A stretch of DNA of 64,000 nt from Oxalobacteraceae bacterium (GTDB lineage: Bacteria; Pseudomonadota; Gammaproteobacteria; Burkholderiales; Burkholderiaceae_D). Made by a program: the position numbers and the translations under genes. Location: assembly GCA_021298555.1 (NCBI GenBank), contig JAJTGE010000001.1, positions 63,445 through 127,444 of the forward strand, given 5' to 3'. Of the stretch, positions 29,108 through 39,474 are shown piece by piece (position 1 is the stretch's first letter; each line of letters starts with the position of its first letter). The notes below the pieces were generated by a model that made no database searches, had not been told where the DNA came from, and was given only the letters and a program-made list of their open reading frames with translations.

Positions 29108-29578
29108 ATGAAAACACATTTAGATGCCATATCCTCGTTTATCGTGGGTCTGATCTTCGGTATAGGTTTAATTTTTGCTGGTATGACTGACCCATCGAAA
29201 GTTATAGGATTTCTTGATGTCGCAGGCCTGTGGGATCCCTCACTTGCATTCGTTATGGGGGGCGCAATCTTGGTCGGCGTAATTGCTTTTCGTTTTGCCC
29301 GTCACCGCACCATGAATTTTTTGGGCGGTGCATTTCGATTGCCTACCAAAAACGATATCGATATGCGCTTGGTCGTTGGTAGCCTGCTATTCGGTATAGG
29401 CTGGGGCATGGCGGGTTTTTGCCCTGGCCCTGCCCTAGTCTCTTTAGGTACTGGCGCACCCGAAGCGATACTTTTTGTACTCGCTATGGTCGCTGGCATG
29501 GCATTATTTGAAGGCGCTGAGCGGCTTTGGCAAGGCAGTGATGTCGCCGCCAATGATGCGCCTGCAAACCCGCAGTAA
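29108..29578 (+). CDS. YeeE/YedE-family sulfur transport membrane protein (second half)
   Basis: GLIFGIGLIFAGMTDPSKVIGFLDVAGLWDPSLAFVMGGAI; GIGWGMAGFCPGPALVSLGTG. Confidence 0.9.
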   Translation: MKTHLDAISSFIVGLIFGIGLIFAGMTDPSKVIGFLDVAGLWDPSLAFVMGGAILVGVIAFRFARHRTMNFLGGAFRLPTKNDIDMRLVVGSLLFGIGWGMAGFCPGPALVSLGTGAPEAILFVLAMVAGMALFEGAERLWQGSDVAANDAPANPQ

Positions 29579-29624
29579 GATAGACCCTGAGTACCCCGTT
29601 GATAACCATTCCAAGGAGACTGTG

Positions 29625-29819
29625 ATGATGAAAAACGTTGGCGTTACCGACCGCGCACTGCGCATCTTTTTTGGCAGCTTGCTCATACTGCTATCCCTAC
29701 TGAACATCATAGGTCCGTTGGGTTGGCTGGGCTTGATACCCATTGCTACCGGAGTGGTGCGCTTCTGCCCCGCGTACACGATACTGAGACTAAACACCTG
29801 CGCTAAAGAGTCTAACTAA
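29625..29819 (+). CDS. DUF2892-family small membrane protein (YgaP C-terminal-like)
   Basis: MMKNVGVTDRALRIFFGSLLILLSLLNIIGPLGWLGLIPIATGVVRFCPAYTILRLNTC; SD AAGGAG. Confidence 0.88.
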   Translation: MMKNVGVTDRALRIFFGSLLILLSLLNIIGPLGWLGLIPIATGVVRFCPAYTILRLNTCAKESN

Positions 29820-29823
29820 CACC

Positions 29824-30465
29824 ATGCCTAAAGTTCGTTCCAAAGGTTTTTCCAATCCCGCGGCCACCTGGGATGCGCGTTTCGCTTCAACTGATTACAT
29901 CTTTGGCAAAGAGCCGAATGTATGGTTAGCGCAGCATGCCGACAAGCTTATTCCCGGCGGTCGCGCGCTGGCAGTGGCCGATGGTGAAGGTCGCAATAGT
30001 GTGTGGATGGCTGAGCGAGGTATGCAGGTCGATGCCTTTGATATCTCGCCTGTCGGCGTAGAAAAAGCGCGGCAACTTGCCTCAACTGCGGGTGTTTTAG
30101 TTAATTTAACAGTGAGTGATTGTGATGGCTGGCACTGGCCATCCAATCACTATGATGTGGTTGCTGCGATTTTTATACAGTTTGCTGATCCAGAGACGCG
30201 AACACGTTTATTTCGCAGCATGATGAAAAGTCTCAAGCCTGGTGGTGTGCTTTTACTGCAAGGCTATACGCCTAAGCAATTGGATTACAAAACCGGCGGA
30301 CCACCCTTGGCTAGTCACATGTACACAGAAGAATTACTGCGTGCCGAGTTTGCTGAGACAGACATTATCGAACTTCGTAGCTATGACGACGTGCTGCGTG
30401 AAGGTACGCAGCACAGTGGGCAATCGGCGTTAATCGGCTTAGTCGCTAAAAAACTGATGGCTTAA
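29824..30465 (+). CDS. SAM-dependent methyltransferase (TehB/thiol methyltransferase-like fold)
   Basis: [49 protein letters not shown]. Confidence 0.85.
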   Translation: MPKVRSKGFSNPAATWDARFASTDYIFGKEPNVWLAQHADKLIPGGRALAVADGEGRNSVWMAERGMQVDAFDISPVGVEKARQLASTAGVLVNLTVSDCDGWHWPSNHYDVVAAIFIQFADPETRTRLFRSMMKSLKPGGVLLLQGYTPKQLDYKTGGPPLASHMYTEELLRAEFAETDIIELRSYDDVLREGTQHSGQSALIGLVAKKLMA

Positions 30466-31460
30466 CTTTTGCCGCGTATACCCAAACGACCGAGTAAGGC
30501 TCGGTCGTCTTCGACTTCCGGATTACCTGTCACCAGCAATTTATCGCCATAGAAAATTGAATTGGCGCCTGCCAAAAAGCACAGTGTTTGCACACCCTCG
30601 CCTAACTGACGACGACCTGCAGATAACCGCACTCGTGCTTTGGGCATAGTGATACGAGCTACGGCTATCGTGCGAACAAATTCCAGGGGATCTAACGCTT
30701 CTTGGTCTGCCAGCGGTGTACCTTCAACGGCAACCAAATGATTGATGGGCACGGACTCTGGGTACGGATTCAAATTCGCTAGTTGCGAAATCAAACCTGC
30801 ACGCTGTTCCCGTGTTTCGCCCATGCCGACAATACCGCCACAACACACTTTCAAACCAGCCTCACGCACATGCTCCAAGGTATCTAATCGATCTTGATAG
30901 TCTCGCGTACTGATGATGTCGTTATAAAACTCAGGCGCCGTATCGAGGTTGTGGTTGTAGTAATCCAAACCTGCATTTTTTAAGCGCTCTGCTTGTTCTT
31001 CTTTGAGCATGCCTAAGGTGGCGCAGGTTTCTAATCCCAAGCCTTTAACCGCCTTGACCATCTCTTCAACCGCATCCAAGTCTCGATCTTTGGGTGCGCG
31101 CCAAGCAGCCCCCATACAAAACCGCGTAGCACCACTGTCTTTAGCGGCCTGAGCCGCTGCAACGACGTCATCCACAGCCATCATTTTTTCAGCTGTCACA
31201 CCGGTATCGTAATGCGCCGATTGCGGACAATAACCGCAGTCTTCCGGACAGCCGCCGGTTTTAATCGACAAGAGCGTTGCGAGCTCGACTTCATTGGCAT
31301 CGAAATGTTCGCGGTGTATTTTTTGTGCGCGCCACATCAAATCATTAAACGGCAGCTCAAACAATTTCATCACTTCGGCCACTGGCCAGATATCGCGAGC
31401 AGCAGCTAAGGTGGCAATTTTTTTACTAGCTGAGTGAAAAGTGATGGGTTGCGATGACAT
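30462..31460 (-). CDS. bioB: Biotin synthase
   Basis: [22 protein letters not shown] radical SAM motif, [13 protein letters not shown]. Confidence 0.97.
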   Translation of the reverse strand: MSSQPITFHSASKKIATLAAARDIWPVAEVMKLFELPFNDLMWRAQKIHREHFDANEVELATLLSIKTGGCPEDCGYCPQSAHYDTGVTAEKMMAVDDVVAAAQAAKDSGATRFCMGAAWRAPKDRDLDAVEEMVKAVKGLGLETCATLGMLKEEQAERLKNAGLDYYNHNLDTAPEFYNDIISTRDYQDRLDTLEHVREAGLKVCCGGIVGMGETREQRAGLISQLANLNPYPESVPINHLVAVEGTPLADQEALDPLEFVRTIAVARITMPKARVRLSAGRRQLGEGVQTLCFLAGANSIFYGDKLLVTGNPEVEDDRALLGRLGIRGKS

Positions 31461-31490
31461 GCAGGTATCCTGAGTAAATAAAATGAATAA

Positions 31491-32198
31491 CTAACTTGAT
31501 GATCTTACAGGCCACGTAGGCAGACTAGAAAAATCCAAGGTATCTGCTGCACTTGCCACCGACGGTTGCGACATCCAGGGCAAACATCCTAAATAAGGAG
31601 CTGACAAATGCTCACGCAATGTATCGATATTGGCCGCCTGATGTGGCATGGTTGGATCAATTTGATTCACCACCCAACCGGCCAAATGCAAACCTCGTGC
31701 TGCGATCGCCTCGGCTGTCAACAACGCATGGTTCAAACAACCCAAACGTAAGCCAACCACGAGGATAACATCAAGCTGCAATTGTGCAGCGATGTCCGCC
31801 ATGCCGGTCTGGGGTACCAAGGGCACACAAAAACCACCCACACCCTCAACAATCACAGCATCTGTTTGCGCACGTATCTGCTCAAACGCCGCAAAAATAT
31901 CGGAGGGTTTTATCTGTTTGCCCTCCAGTGCTGCAGCCACATGCGGCGCAGCTGGCTCTCTATACAAACAAGGCGCAATTAACTGCGCGGGCAAACTCAC
32001 ACTAGCCTCAGCACTCAAGAGCGCCACATCCTCATTCCACCACTGGCCATCACGCAGCTCAGCACCTGCTGCCACAGGTTTCATACCCGCGACCTTGATG
32101 CCCAAGCGTGCCAATCCGTGTATGAGTGCCGCTGACACCAGCGTCTTACCTACACCCGTGTCGGTACCCGTGACAAAGTAATCAATCCGGTTACTCAT
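31491..32198 (-). CDS. bioD: Dethiobiotin synthetase
   Basis: YFVTGTDTGVGKTLVSAAL, GMKPVAAG. Confidence 0.95.
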   Translation of the reverse strand: MSNRIDYFVTGTDTGVGKTLVSAALIHGLARLGIKVAGMKPVAAGAELRDGQWWNEDVALLSAEASVSLPAQLIAPCLYREPAAPHVAAALEGKQIKPSDIFAAFEQIRAQTDAVIVEGVGGFCVPLVPQTGMADIAAQLQLDVILVVGLRLGCLNHALLTAEAIAARGLHLAGWVVNQIDPTMPHQAANIDTLREHLSAPYLGCLPWMSQPSVASAADTLDFSSLPTWPVRSSS

Positions 32199-33391
32199 AC
32201 AGACTCCGCATCGAGTGTATTGACCAAGCTAATTAATTGCGCCACCTGCGCGTGTGTGTGCGATGACGAAAAGGTCACTCGTAACCTGGAAGTACCCACA
32301 GGTACGGTGGGTGGCCTGACAGAACCCACCCAAAAACCGTCTTCACGCAAACTCTGCGCAGCGGTCATGGTGGCTGCGTTGTCACCTATCACCACTGGTT
32401 GTATGGGCGTGATGGATTCCAGCACATGCCAGTGCTGAAGATTAACGGACGATTTCCATTGCGTTATACGTTCATTTAATAACGCACGGCGATCAGCACC
32501 CTCTTGACTAGCTATGATGCCCAGACTGGTCAGCAATGCATGAGCCAAAGCTGGTGGCGACGCAGTGGAATAAATATACGGGCGAGCTCGCTGTATCAAC
32601 CACTCGATAATGGTTTCATGTGCCGCAATAAATGCACCCGCAATACCCGCTGCTTTACTTAGCGTACCCACCAAAATTAATCGCTCAGAACACAGCGCAA
32701 ACTGCTCAACTACACCACGACCATGTTTGCCCATCACACCAAAACCATGAGCGTCATCTACGATTAGCCAGGCATCGTGTATTTCACACAGACGCATGAT
32801 CTCGTTAAGTGGTGCTATATCACCGTCCATGCTAAACACACCGTCTGTTACGATCAATTTGCGCGCTGCTGTACTAGAAGACAACATCGCGTTTAATGAT
32901 GCAACATCTCTATGCGGATAAATAGTTACTTTCGCACGTGACAAACGTGCTGCATCGATGAGTGATGCATGATTGAGCGCTTCAGAAAAAATATCAGTCG
33001 AACTATCAGCAAGCGCCGTAATCACTGCCAAATTGGCCATGTAGCCGCTCGCTAAATACAGCCCACGACCTGAGATGAGATTGGGCTCGAAAAATTCTGC
33101 CAGAGCCGCTTCCAGCTTTTCATGTGCACGAGAATGTCCGCTTATAAGGTGTGATGCGCCACTACCAGCACCGTATAACGATACGCCTACATTTAGCGCC
33201 TCCATGACACGCGGATCAGAGGCCAAACCTAAATAATCATTGCTGCAAAACGAAATGAGGTCGTGACCCTCTACCCGCATGTGCGGCGCACAGGCCGTCT
33301 CTGCATTCCATCGTCTACGCCACAATTGCTGCTGTTTCAGGGTGTCTAGCTGAGCTCTCAAGATCGTCAGCATGGATGCATCACTTGTCAT
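32195..33391 (-). CDS. bioF: 8-amino-7-oxononanoate synthase
   Basis: ISFCSNDYLGLA, VDDAHGFGVMGKHGRG, GTLSKAAGIAGAFIA. Confidence 0.95.
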   Translation of the reverse strand: MTSDASMLTILRAQLDTLKQQQLWRRRWNAETACAPHMRVEGHDLISFCSNDYLGLASDPRVMEALNVGVSLYGAGSGASHLISGHSRAHEKLEAALAEFFEPNLISGRGLYLASGYMANLAVITALADSSTDIFSEALNHASLIDAARLSRAKVTIYPHRDVASLNAMLSSSTAARKLIVTDGVFSMDGDIAPLNEIMRLCEIHDAWLIVDDAHGFGVMGKHGRGVVEQFALCSERLILVGTLSKAAGIAGAFIAAHETIIEWLIQRARPYIYSTASPPALAHALLTSLGIIASQEGADRRALLNERITQWKSSVNLQHWHVLESITPIQPVVIGDNAATMTAAQSLREDGFWVGSVRPPTVPVGTSRLRVTFSSSHTHAQVAQLISLVNTLDAESV

Positions 33392-34184
33392 GAGAGCTAT
33401 CGGTAAGCCAGGTCGGTTTACGTTTTTGCAGAAATGCCTGAACACCTTCGCGCCCCTGTTCTGAGCTACGAACATCAGCGATACGGCGCACGGTATCAGC
33501 AATTAATTCCTGATCTATGGTCGCACAAGAGACATCGCGGATTAAGCGTTTCGCTTCATCCATCGCGTGTGGGCTACATGAAAGTAAGGCATGAACTAAT
33601 CGCGCTACTTCATGATCGAGTTCGGTATCTTCTACGGCTATGTGAATCAAACCTATGCGTTTTGCTTCATGTGCATCAAAACGTTCAGCAGTCAGAAAAT
33701 AGCGCCGGGCCTGACGCTCACCTATGGCACGCAACACATAGGGTGAGATCGTCGCTGGTATTAAACCCAGTCTGACCTCAGATAAACAAAACCCAGCTGA
33801 TGTACTGGAAACCACCATATCGCAGGCGGCAATCAAGCCTATGCCGCCAGCATAACAATCACCCTGCACACGCGCCACGACAGGTTTGGTGCAAGAATAA
33901 ATAACATGCATCATGTCAGCTAAAGCAGCAGCATCGGCTAAATTTTCTTCATCGGTGTGCAATGCCATTTTCTTCATCCAATGAAGATCAGCGCCTGCAC
34001 AAAAAGCGGTACCACGCGCTGCCAGCACGATGACGCGTACTTGCTGATCTTGATCCAAGCGATGAAAAGCCAGCGTTAGTTCGGCAATGGTCAGTTCGTT
34101 GAATGCATTACGCACACCAGGACGATTCAACCAAACAGTAGCAACATGCGCTTGTTGATCGATTTCAATTGTCTGAAAAGACAT
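33381..34184 (-). CDS. Enoyl-CoA hydratase/isomerase family (methylglutaconyl-CoA hydratase-like)
   Basis: VWLNRPGVRNAFNELTI, GTAFCAGADLHWMKKM. Confidence 0.9.
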   Translation of the reverse strand: MSFQTIEIDQQAHVATVWLNRPGVRNAFNELTIAELTLAFHRLDQDQQVRVIVLAARGTAFCAGADLHWMKKMALHTDEENLADAAALADMMHVIYSCTKPVVARVQGDCYAGGIGLIAACDMVVSSTSAGFCLSEVRLGLIPATISPYVLRAIGERQARRYFLTAERFDAHEAKRIGLIHIAVEDTELDHEVARLVHALLSCSPHAMDEAKRLIRDVSCATIDQELIADTVRRIADVRSSEQGREGVQAFLQKRKPTWLTDSSHDK

Positions 34185-34231
34185 ATCCGTCTCCATGCAT
34201 AGGATGTCGTACAGAATAACTACATAGGTCG

Positions 34232-34846
34232 TCAGTCAGACCTTGACGACTTTGGTTTGAACACGTTTTGAGCATCATCTAAAGGTAGGCGTTGTCGATG
34301 GGGTTCGACCTCGGTGAGTGGCTCGACTTCCTGCATGCTTTGCATACAACGTATGGCGAGCTGCTGGTATTCGACTGTTCCACGATGCTTCCAGGCGATT
34401 TCATCATCAGACAGAGTGCGCGCGATTTTTGCTGGCATCCCCATTACTAAACTTTTTGGCGGAACCACCATGCCAGTCTTTACAAACGACATGGCTGCAA
34501 CAATTGATGATTCACCAATGACTGCATTATCCATCACCACGGAATTCATACCTATCAATACATTGCGTCCTATGCGCGCGCCATGAATAACGGCACCATG
34601 ACCGATATGACCATCGACTTCAATTACCGTATCGCTCCCAGGAAAGCCATGCACCACACAGGTATCTTGAAGATTGGCGCCCTCTTCCATAATCAAACGC
34701 CCAAAATCACCCCGCATACAGGCCAAAGGGCCCACGTAGCAGCGTGGGCCTATGATGACATCACCGATTAATACAGCTGTCGGATGTACATAAGCACTGG
34801 GATGAACAACCGGCACGACACCTTCAATTGCATACACTTTGGCCAA
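34232..34846 (-). CDS. Hexapeptide-repeat protein, PaaY/gamma-carbonic-anhydrase-like
   Basis: Left-handed beta-helix hexapeptides; VHGFPGSDTVIEVDGHIGHGAVIHGARIGRNVLIGMNSVV. Confidence 0.88.
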   Translation of the reverse strand: MAKVYAIEGVVPVVHPSAYVHPTAVLIGDVIIGPRCYVGPLACMRGDFGRLIMEEGANLQDTCVVHGFPGSDTVIEVDGHIGHGAVIHGARIGRNVLIGMNSVVMDNAVIGESSIVAAMSFVKTGMVVPPKSLVMGMPAKIARTLSDDEIAWKHRGTVEYQQLAIRCMQSMQEVEPLTEVEPHRQRLPLDDAQNVFKPKSSRSD

Positions 34847-34859
34847 GCTGTTCTCCCGA

Positions 34860-35840
34860 TCAGCGGCGTGGCTGTATGACGATTTTTCCAGTCACTTTGC
34901 GTGACGCCATATCCATTAATGCCTGGGGTGTTTGTTCCAAACTGTAGGTTGCTGAAACATGAGGACGAATCTTGCCCGATGCCTGCCATTCAAGCAGCTT
35001 ATGCATCGCTGCCATGTGGTTTTCTGGTTCGCGACGTACAAAGTCTCCCCAAAATACACCCAACACAGAAGCACCTTTTAAAAGTGGCAAATTCAATGGC
35101 AGTTTGGGTATTTCGCCGTTAGCAAAACCAATCACCAAATAGCGACCACGCCAGGCTATAGAGCGAAATGCGGGTTCGGTATAGCTCCCACCCACCGGGT
35201 CATAAACCACATCCGGGCCTTTGCCATTAGTAGCTTTTTTGATCGCTTCACGCAAATCTTCCGTGGTGTAGTTAATCAATACATCCGCACCATGCAGCTT
35301 GCATACAGCGAGCTTCTCATCGGTGGATGCAGCTGCTATGACTTTGGCACCCAAGGCCTTACCAATTTCTATCGCCGCAATGCCCACACCACCAGCGGCT
35401 CCCAGAACCAACATCGTTTCACCTGCTTTTAATTCAGCTCTGTCGACAACTGCGTGGTATGACGTGCCGTACGTTAGAGTGAGCGCAGCAGCCGCTTCAA
35501 ACTCCATTTGTTCAGTCATAGGGAATACGGAAGACTCTGCTACCGCTATCTGCTGCGCAAACGCACCCTGGGGCACAAAGGCAAACACGCGATCACCACG
35601 TTTAAAATTAGTCACGCCCTCACCTAATGCACGCACTACTCCGGCACACTCATTGCCGGGTGTAAAAGGTAATTCAGGTTTGAACTGGTATTTGTTTTGA
35701 ATAATTAATACATCAGGAAAATTAACACCCGCAGCAAAAATATCGATCATCACTTCGCCAGCTTTGGGTACGACGTCTGGTAGCTCTTCTATGATCAGTG
35801 TTTCTGGCAGGCCCCAGGCTTTGCAAACGACGGCTTTCAT
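34860..35840 (-). CDS. NADPH:quinone oxidoreductase / zinc-type medium-chain dehydrogenase
   Basis: AAGVNFPDVLIIQNKYQFKPELPFTPGNECAGVV, VLGAAGGVGIAAIEIGKALGAKVIAAAST. Confidence 0.92.
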   Translation of the reverse strand: MKAVVCKAWGLPETLIIEELPDVVPKAGEVMIDIFAAGVNFPDVLIIQNKYQFKPELPFTPGNECAGVVRALGEGVTNFKRGDRVFAFVPQGAFAQQIAVAESSVFPMTEQMEFEAAAALTLTYGTSYHAVVDRAELKAGETMLVLGAAGGVGIAAIEIGKALGAKVIAAASTDEKLAVCKLHGADVLINYTTEDLREAIKKATNGKGPDVVYDPVGGSYTEPAFRSIAWRGRYLVIGFANGEIPKLPLNLPLLKGASVLGVFWGDFVRREPENHMAAMHKLLEWQASGKIRPHVSATYSLEQTPQALMDMASRKVTGKIVIQPRR

Positions 35841-35899
35841 GGTGTTCCTCTTCTGTTTTTGTTGTGATGACTACGGGTATTAGTTTTATAAGCAGTAGC

Positions 35900-36679
35900 T
35901 TAATGAAATTTGGGAGCACGCTTTTCTATAAAAGCACGCACACCTTCTTTACCATCATCGCTCTCGCCTGAGGCATACATAGCATCCCGCTCAGCCACTA
36001 AGTGCTGCGCTAGTGAATTATGATGAGCGTGGTTGATCAGTGATTTGATACGTGCTTGCGCCTGCACGGGCCCATCGGCTAGTTGCCGTGCTAATTTTTT
36101 TGCTATTGCAGGCAAATCAGCATCAGGATGAACAGCATCAAATAAACCCAGTTGCAAACACTCATGCGACGTTATGGGTCGGTTAGTCATGAAAATTTCC
36201 ATTGCTCGCGAAGCACCCGCGCGTCGCGTTACAAACCATGAACCACCCACATCGGGAGTCAGTCCCAGTGCCGAATAGCCGCCGCGTAGCTTAACGGATT
36301 CAGCTGCCAGCACCAGATCACCACACAATGCCAAACCTATACCACCACCACCGATAGCACCATTGATTGCGCACACCACGGGAAAGGTAAACATAGACAG
36401 CAGATTCATTGCCCCATGTACTGGCTCAAGCAAGACACGCAATGTATCCGTCAGCGGGCGCGTAGTATCTGCCATGCTGTGCACATCACCACCAACACAA
36501 AACTGTTTGCCCTGCGCTGTAATGAGTAAAGTTCGAACACTACTGTCTTCAGCTATCTGTTCAATGGCAGCTGCAAAAGCACTTGCCATAGCCATATCCA
36601 ATACATTTCCACGTGTAGGATTATTAAAGGTAAGAACAGCTAAGCCTTGGTCTATCTCCAAGGTGACGGGTGAGGACAT
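35900..36679 (-). CDS. Enoyl-CoA hydratase/isomerase family (PaaG-like)
   Basis: LTFNNPTRGNVLDMAMA, GKQFCVGGDVHSM, CAINGAIGGGGIGLAL. Confidence 0.9.
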   Translation of the reverse strand: MSSPVTLEIDQGLAVLTFNNPTRGNVLDMAMASAFAAAIEQIAEDSSVRTLLITAQGKQFCVGGDVHSMADTTRPLTDTLRVLLEPVHGAMNLLSMFTFPVVCAINGAIGGGGIGLALCGDLVLAAESVKLRGGYSALGLTPDVGGSWFVTRRAGASRAMEIFMTNRPITSHECLQLGLFDAVHPDADLPAIAKKLARQLADGPVQAQARIKSLINHAHHNSLAQHLVAERDAMYASGESDDGKEGVRAFIEKRAPKFH

Positions 36680-36751
36680 GAGCAACGCTCCGATATGAAT
36701 GACATGAACCTGATGGGTTATCAGGCTAGGAATAAAGCTAAAGACGCCATT

Positions 36752-38101
36752 TTAACAAAGCGGAAAACTCACGCTGATCTCCAGCCCATTGGGATGTGCA
36801 CTTTGCATCAGCAGATTTCCACGATTTGCCAATACACGTTCTTTTATGCCAATTAAACCCAGGCCCTTTGCAGGCTTATCCGGTATGTTAGATGTGGGTA
36901 AACCTTTGCCATTATCAGCAATACGCAGCACTAAAGACTGCGCAGACTTATCGACACGCACATCAATATCGACATGGGTGGCATCCGCATGGCGCAATAC
37001 ATTGGTCAACGCCTCTTGTATGATTCTGTAAGCTGCTACCGACAGTCGCTGAGGTAATTCAGCACCATACAATTCCACTTTCAATTGATAACTGAGCTCA
37101 GAATCACTACGAGACTGACGTTGACGTATAAGTTCGCGCAAGGCCTGCTCAAGTGCAATATGGTGCTCCTCGTCGCCTTGCAAACCATAAGGCCTTAGCT
37201 GCACTAGCAAGCTTTTCAATTGCGACAAAATACGGCTGCTATTGTCATACATGGCACGCGCACAGTCTTGCAGAGCGGACTGACCTTCCGTCTTTTTTAA
37301 AAGATAGGAAGCATCTACCTGTATCGCCGTTAGCAATTGTCCAAATTCATCGTGCAAATCATGCGCCAGCTGACGCCGTTCTTCTTCTTGCACATCCTGT
37401 AAGCGATGCAACAAATCTCGCTGTTTGGTGAGCTGCTCTGTCAGCGCCGCAGATAAATGATTCAGTGCATTCGTAATTTGATTGAGTTCGCGAGTTGCAC
37501 ATGCTGGAATAGGATGGTCGTAATCGCCGTCTTCTATACGCGTAATACCTGCAAGTATTTCTTTTAGTGGGGATAAAGCATGCCGCACACTGTATGCCAA
37601 CGCCAATACCAACACTAACACCAAGATACTAAACAATGCTAACTGCAGCCAGACACTATTAATTGCCTCAGATATTTCAGGCTGTGGATTTGGTTCTAGC
37701 ACCAGAGTTACGTGGCTGCCCCCAGGTCGCCTCACGGATAATGAATACTCAGATAAACCAACATCACCTGCCATAAAACGATTTAACCAAGGTAACGTAC
37801 TACCTGGTTCAGCTGTTGCCTTCTGGGTTAGGCGCTTACCCTGATCATCGAGCAAGGTAACGTGAAAATGTCTGAATGTCTCACTGCGATTAAGTTGATC
37901 TATGCGTAAGGTATGGTGCTCTAGCGACTCCCCTTGCTGCAATTCAGAAAGAACTGTCATCAATTGACCAATTCGCTGGCTGCCCTGCATTTCATCAGCA
38001 ATATCCTGACGGACTGAAAAAAGAGTAAGCACACATGCCAGTATGAGCATCACTAGACCTGCCAAGCCGAGTCTGAGCAAAAGTCGCGTGACTAACTGCA
38101 T
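36752..38101 (-). CDS. Membrane sensor histidine kinase (HisKA_3/NarX-type), orphan
   Basis: Two TM, HAMP, RRQLAHDLHDEFGQLLTAIQVDASYLL, HATPase DNGKGLP. Confidence 0.92.
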   Translation of the reverse strand: MQLVTRLLLRLGLAGLVMLILACVLTLFSVRQDIADEMQGSQRIGQLMTVLSELQQGESLEHHTLRIDQLNRSETFRHFHVTLLDDQGKRLTQKATAEPGSTLPWLNRFMAGDVGLSEYSLSVRRPGGSHVTLVLEPNPQPEISEAINSVWLQLALFSILVLVLVLALAYSVRHALSPLKEILAGITRIEDGDYDHPIPACATRELNQITNALNHLSAALTEQLTKQRDLLHRLQDVQEEERRQLAHDLHDEFGQLLTAIQVDASYLLKKTEGQSALQDCARAMYDNSSRILSQLKSLLVQLRPYGLQGDEEHHIALEQALRELIRQRQSRSDSELSYQLKVELYGAELPQRLSVAAYRIIQEALTNVLRHADATHVDIDVRVDKSAQSLVLRIADNGKGLPTSNIPDKPAKGLGLIGIKERVLANRGNLLMQSAHPNGLEISVSFPLC

Positions 38102-38275
38102 GATCGCTCCAATACCGATGAGTGAGTCCTGCGTAAACAGGTAACTATTTACGCACTAAGGAAATAATTATACGGGCGCGTGATGGTATTACTCTGGGAT
38201 CGCGCGTACGCCAAATGAAGAAAGATCGATACTTGCTTGCAGTCGAAGAGAAGCTTGGCCTGCATTAGGGCTACA

Positions 38276-39091
38276 TTAATTATCAGAAAAACGTACCAAT
38301 CGAATACTGGAACGCTGACAATCCTCTGCAAATTTTGGACTCACAAGATAATGAAACTCGGCTGCGCGTGCCCCACCTATGGGATCAGAGTAGTCAGTAG
38401 AGGGACGGCCGGGATGACACATTAGCAGGGTGCCACTCGGTGTAAGTTGCAGCCAGTGGCGCATACGCCTGTCAAAGTTGGCATTTGCGCTCAGCCCGTA
38501 CACCCCAGCGAAGTGTTCTGTTTTCTTTAAACCGTGCTGCTCTACGAAACTTGAAAATCCACGGCTGGCATAGCGCAATATGAATGACTTGATGTGACTG
38601 CCGCCGTCATCAATTAATCGGTCAGGAGTGCGTATCCAGGGACGCTCATCTGTCTTGTTCCAACGTGAATTAATCGCGTCCATCATGGCCTGACGAATCA
38701 CAGGAAAAGCATGAACATGCTGATGACCATCGATAAAATCAGGCAAGCGTCTGAAATGCTGCGTAAAAAGATCAATTTGTCGCAGAAAACGATCTTTGAG
38801 TTTATGACCTGTGAATCGCCCAGATTGCGTAGCGATCAGCCAATGAATGAGCGGACGATTACCGCTGGTATCAGGAAAGGCATGAGTAAGGTTGAGGTGG
38901 ACACCCACGTCCGCGCGATCCTGCAAATCACGAAGTCGCTGCGCTCCCTCGGGCCAAAAAGTACCCTCAGTCAGTACTGAAGTTGCAGTGAGTCGACGAC
39001 ACGCGATCAGGTCTAGTATGCCGTCGGAAATATCTTTCGATAGTCCAAAATCATCTGCACACAACGTAATCTTACGCGGCCTGTCTATCAT
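38276..39091 (-). CDS. ChbG/YdjC-type carbohydrate deacetylase
   Basis: ITLCADDFGLSKDISDGILDL, DVGVHLNLTHAFP, FIDGHQHVHAFPVI. Confidence 0.88.
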   Translation of the reverse strand: MIDRPRKITLCADDFGLSKDISDGILDLIACRRLTATSVLTEGTFWPEGAQRLRDLQDRADVGVHLNLTHAFPDTSGNRPLIHWLIATQSGRFTGHKLKDRFLRQIDLFTQHFRRLPDFIDGHQHVHAFPVIRQAMMDAINSRWNKTDERPWIRTPDRLIDDGGSHIKSFILRYASRGFSSFVEQHGLKKTEHFAGVYGLSANANFDRRMRHWLQLTPSGTLLMCHPGRPSTDYSDPIGGARAAEFHYLVSPKFAEDCQRSSIRLVRFSDN

Positions 39092-39474
39092 GCGTTCTCT
39101 CCAGAAGCAAATGCCCAATAGCGCGCCAGTACAAATGTCAGTGTAGCGACTGCCACCAACACCAAGGCCAGCGCAATTCGAAAATCCAATAGTGTGTACT
39201 GTAGCAGCGCCCAGTACAAGAGTTCATTGACAGCAAAGCTCATCAAAGCAACCAAAAAAAACCGGCCGCGCGAACGCGACACAGTCGTTTCTTGATTACG
39301 AAAAGTAAAATATCGATGACCAGCGTAACTGACTTGGAAAGCCAGTATAAAAGCAATGATATTTGCGATTAGTGGTGCCAGACCAAGGGGAACCAAAATT
39401 AAAGCAACGCTACCCAGATGAATAAGCATGGCGGTAACTCCCACCACGCCAAACCAAAAAAGCTGACGCGTCAT
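39088..39474 (-). CDS. GtrA-family membrane protein
   Basis: Four TM; FWFGVVGVTAMLIHLG, FQVSYAGHRYFTFR. Confidence 0.88.
   Translation of the reverse strand: MTRQLFWFGVVGVTAMLIHLGSVALILVPLGLAPLIANIIAFILAFQVSYAGHRYFTFRNQETTVSRSRGRFFLVALMSFAVNELLYWALLQYTLLDFRIALALVLVAVATLTFVLARYWAFASGENA

Noticed and set aside
33434-33775. 113-aa plus-strand ORF over the enoyl-CoA hydratase
   Set aside because: Antisense shadow ORF
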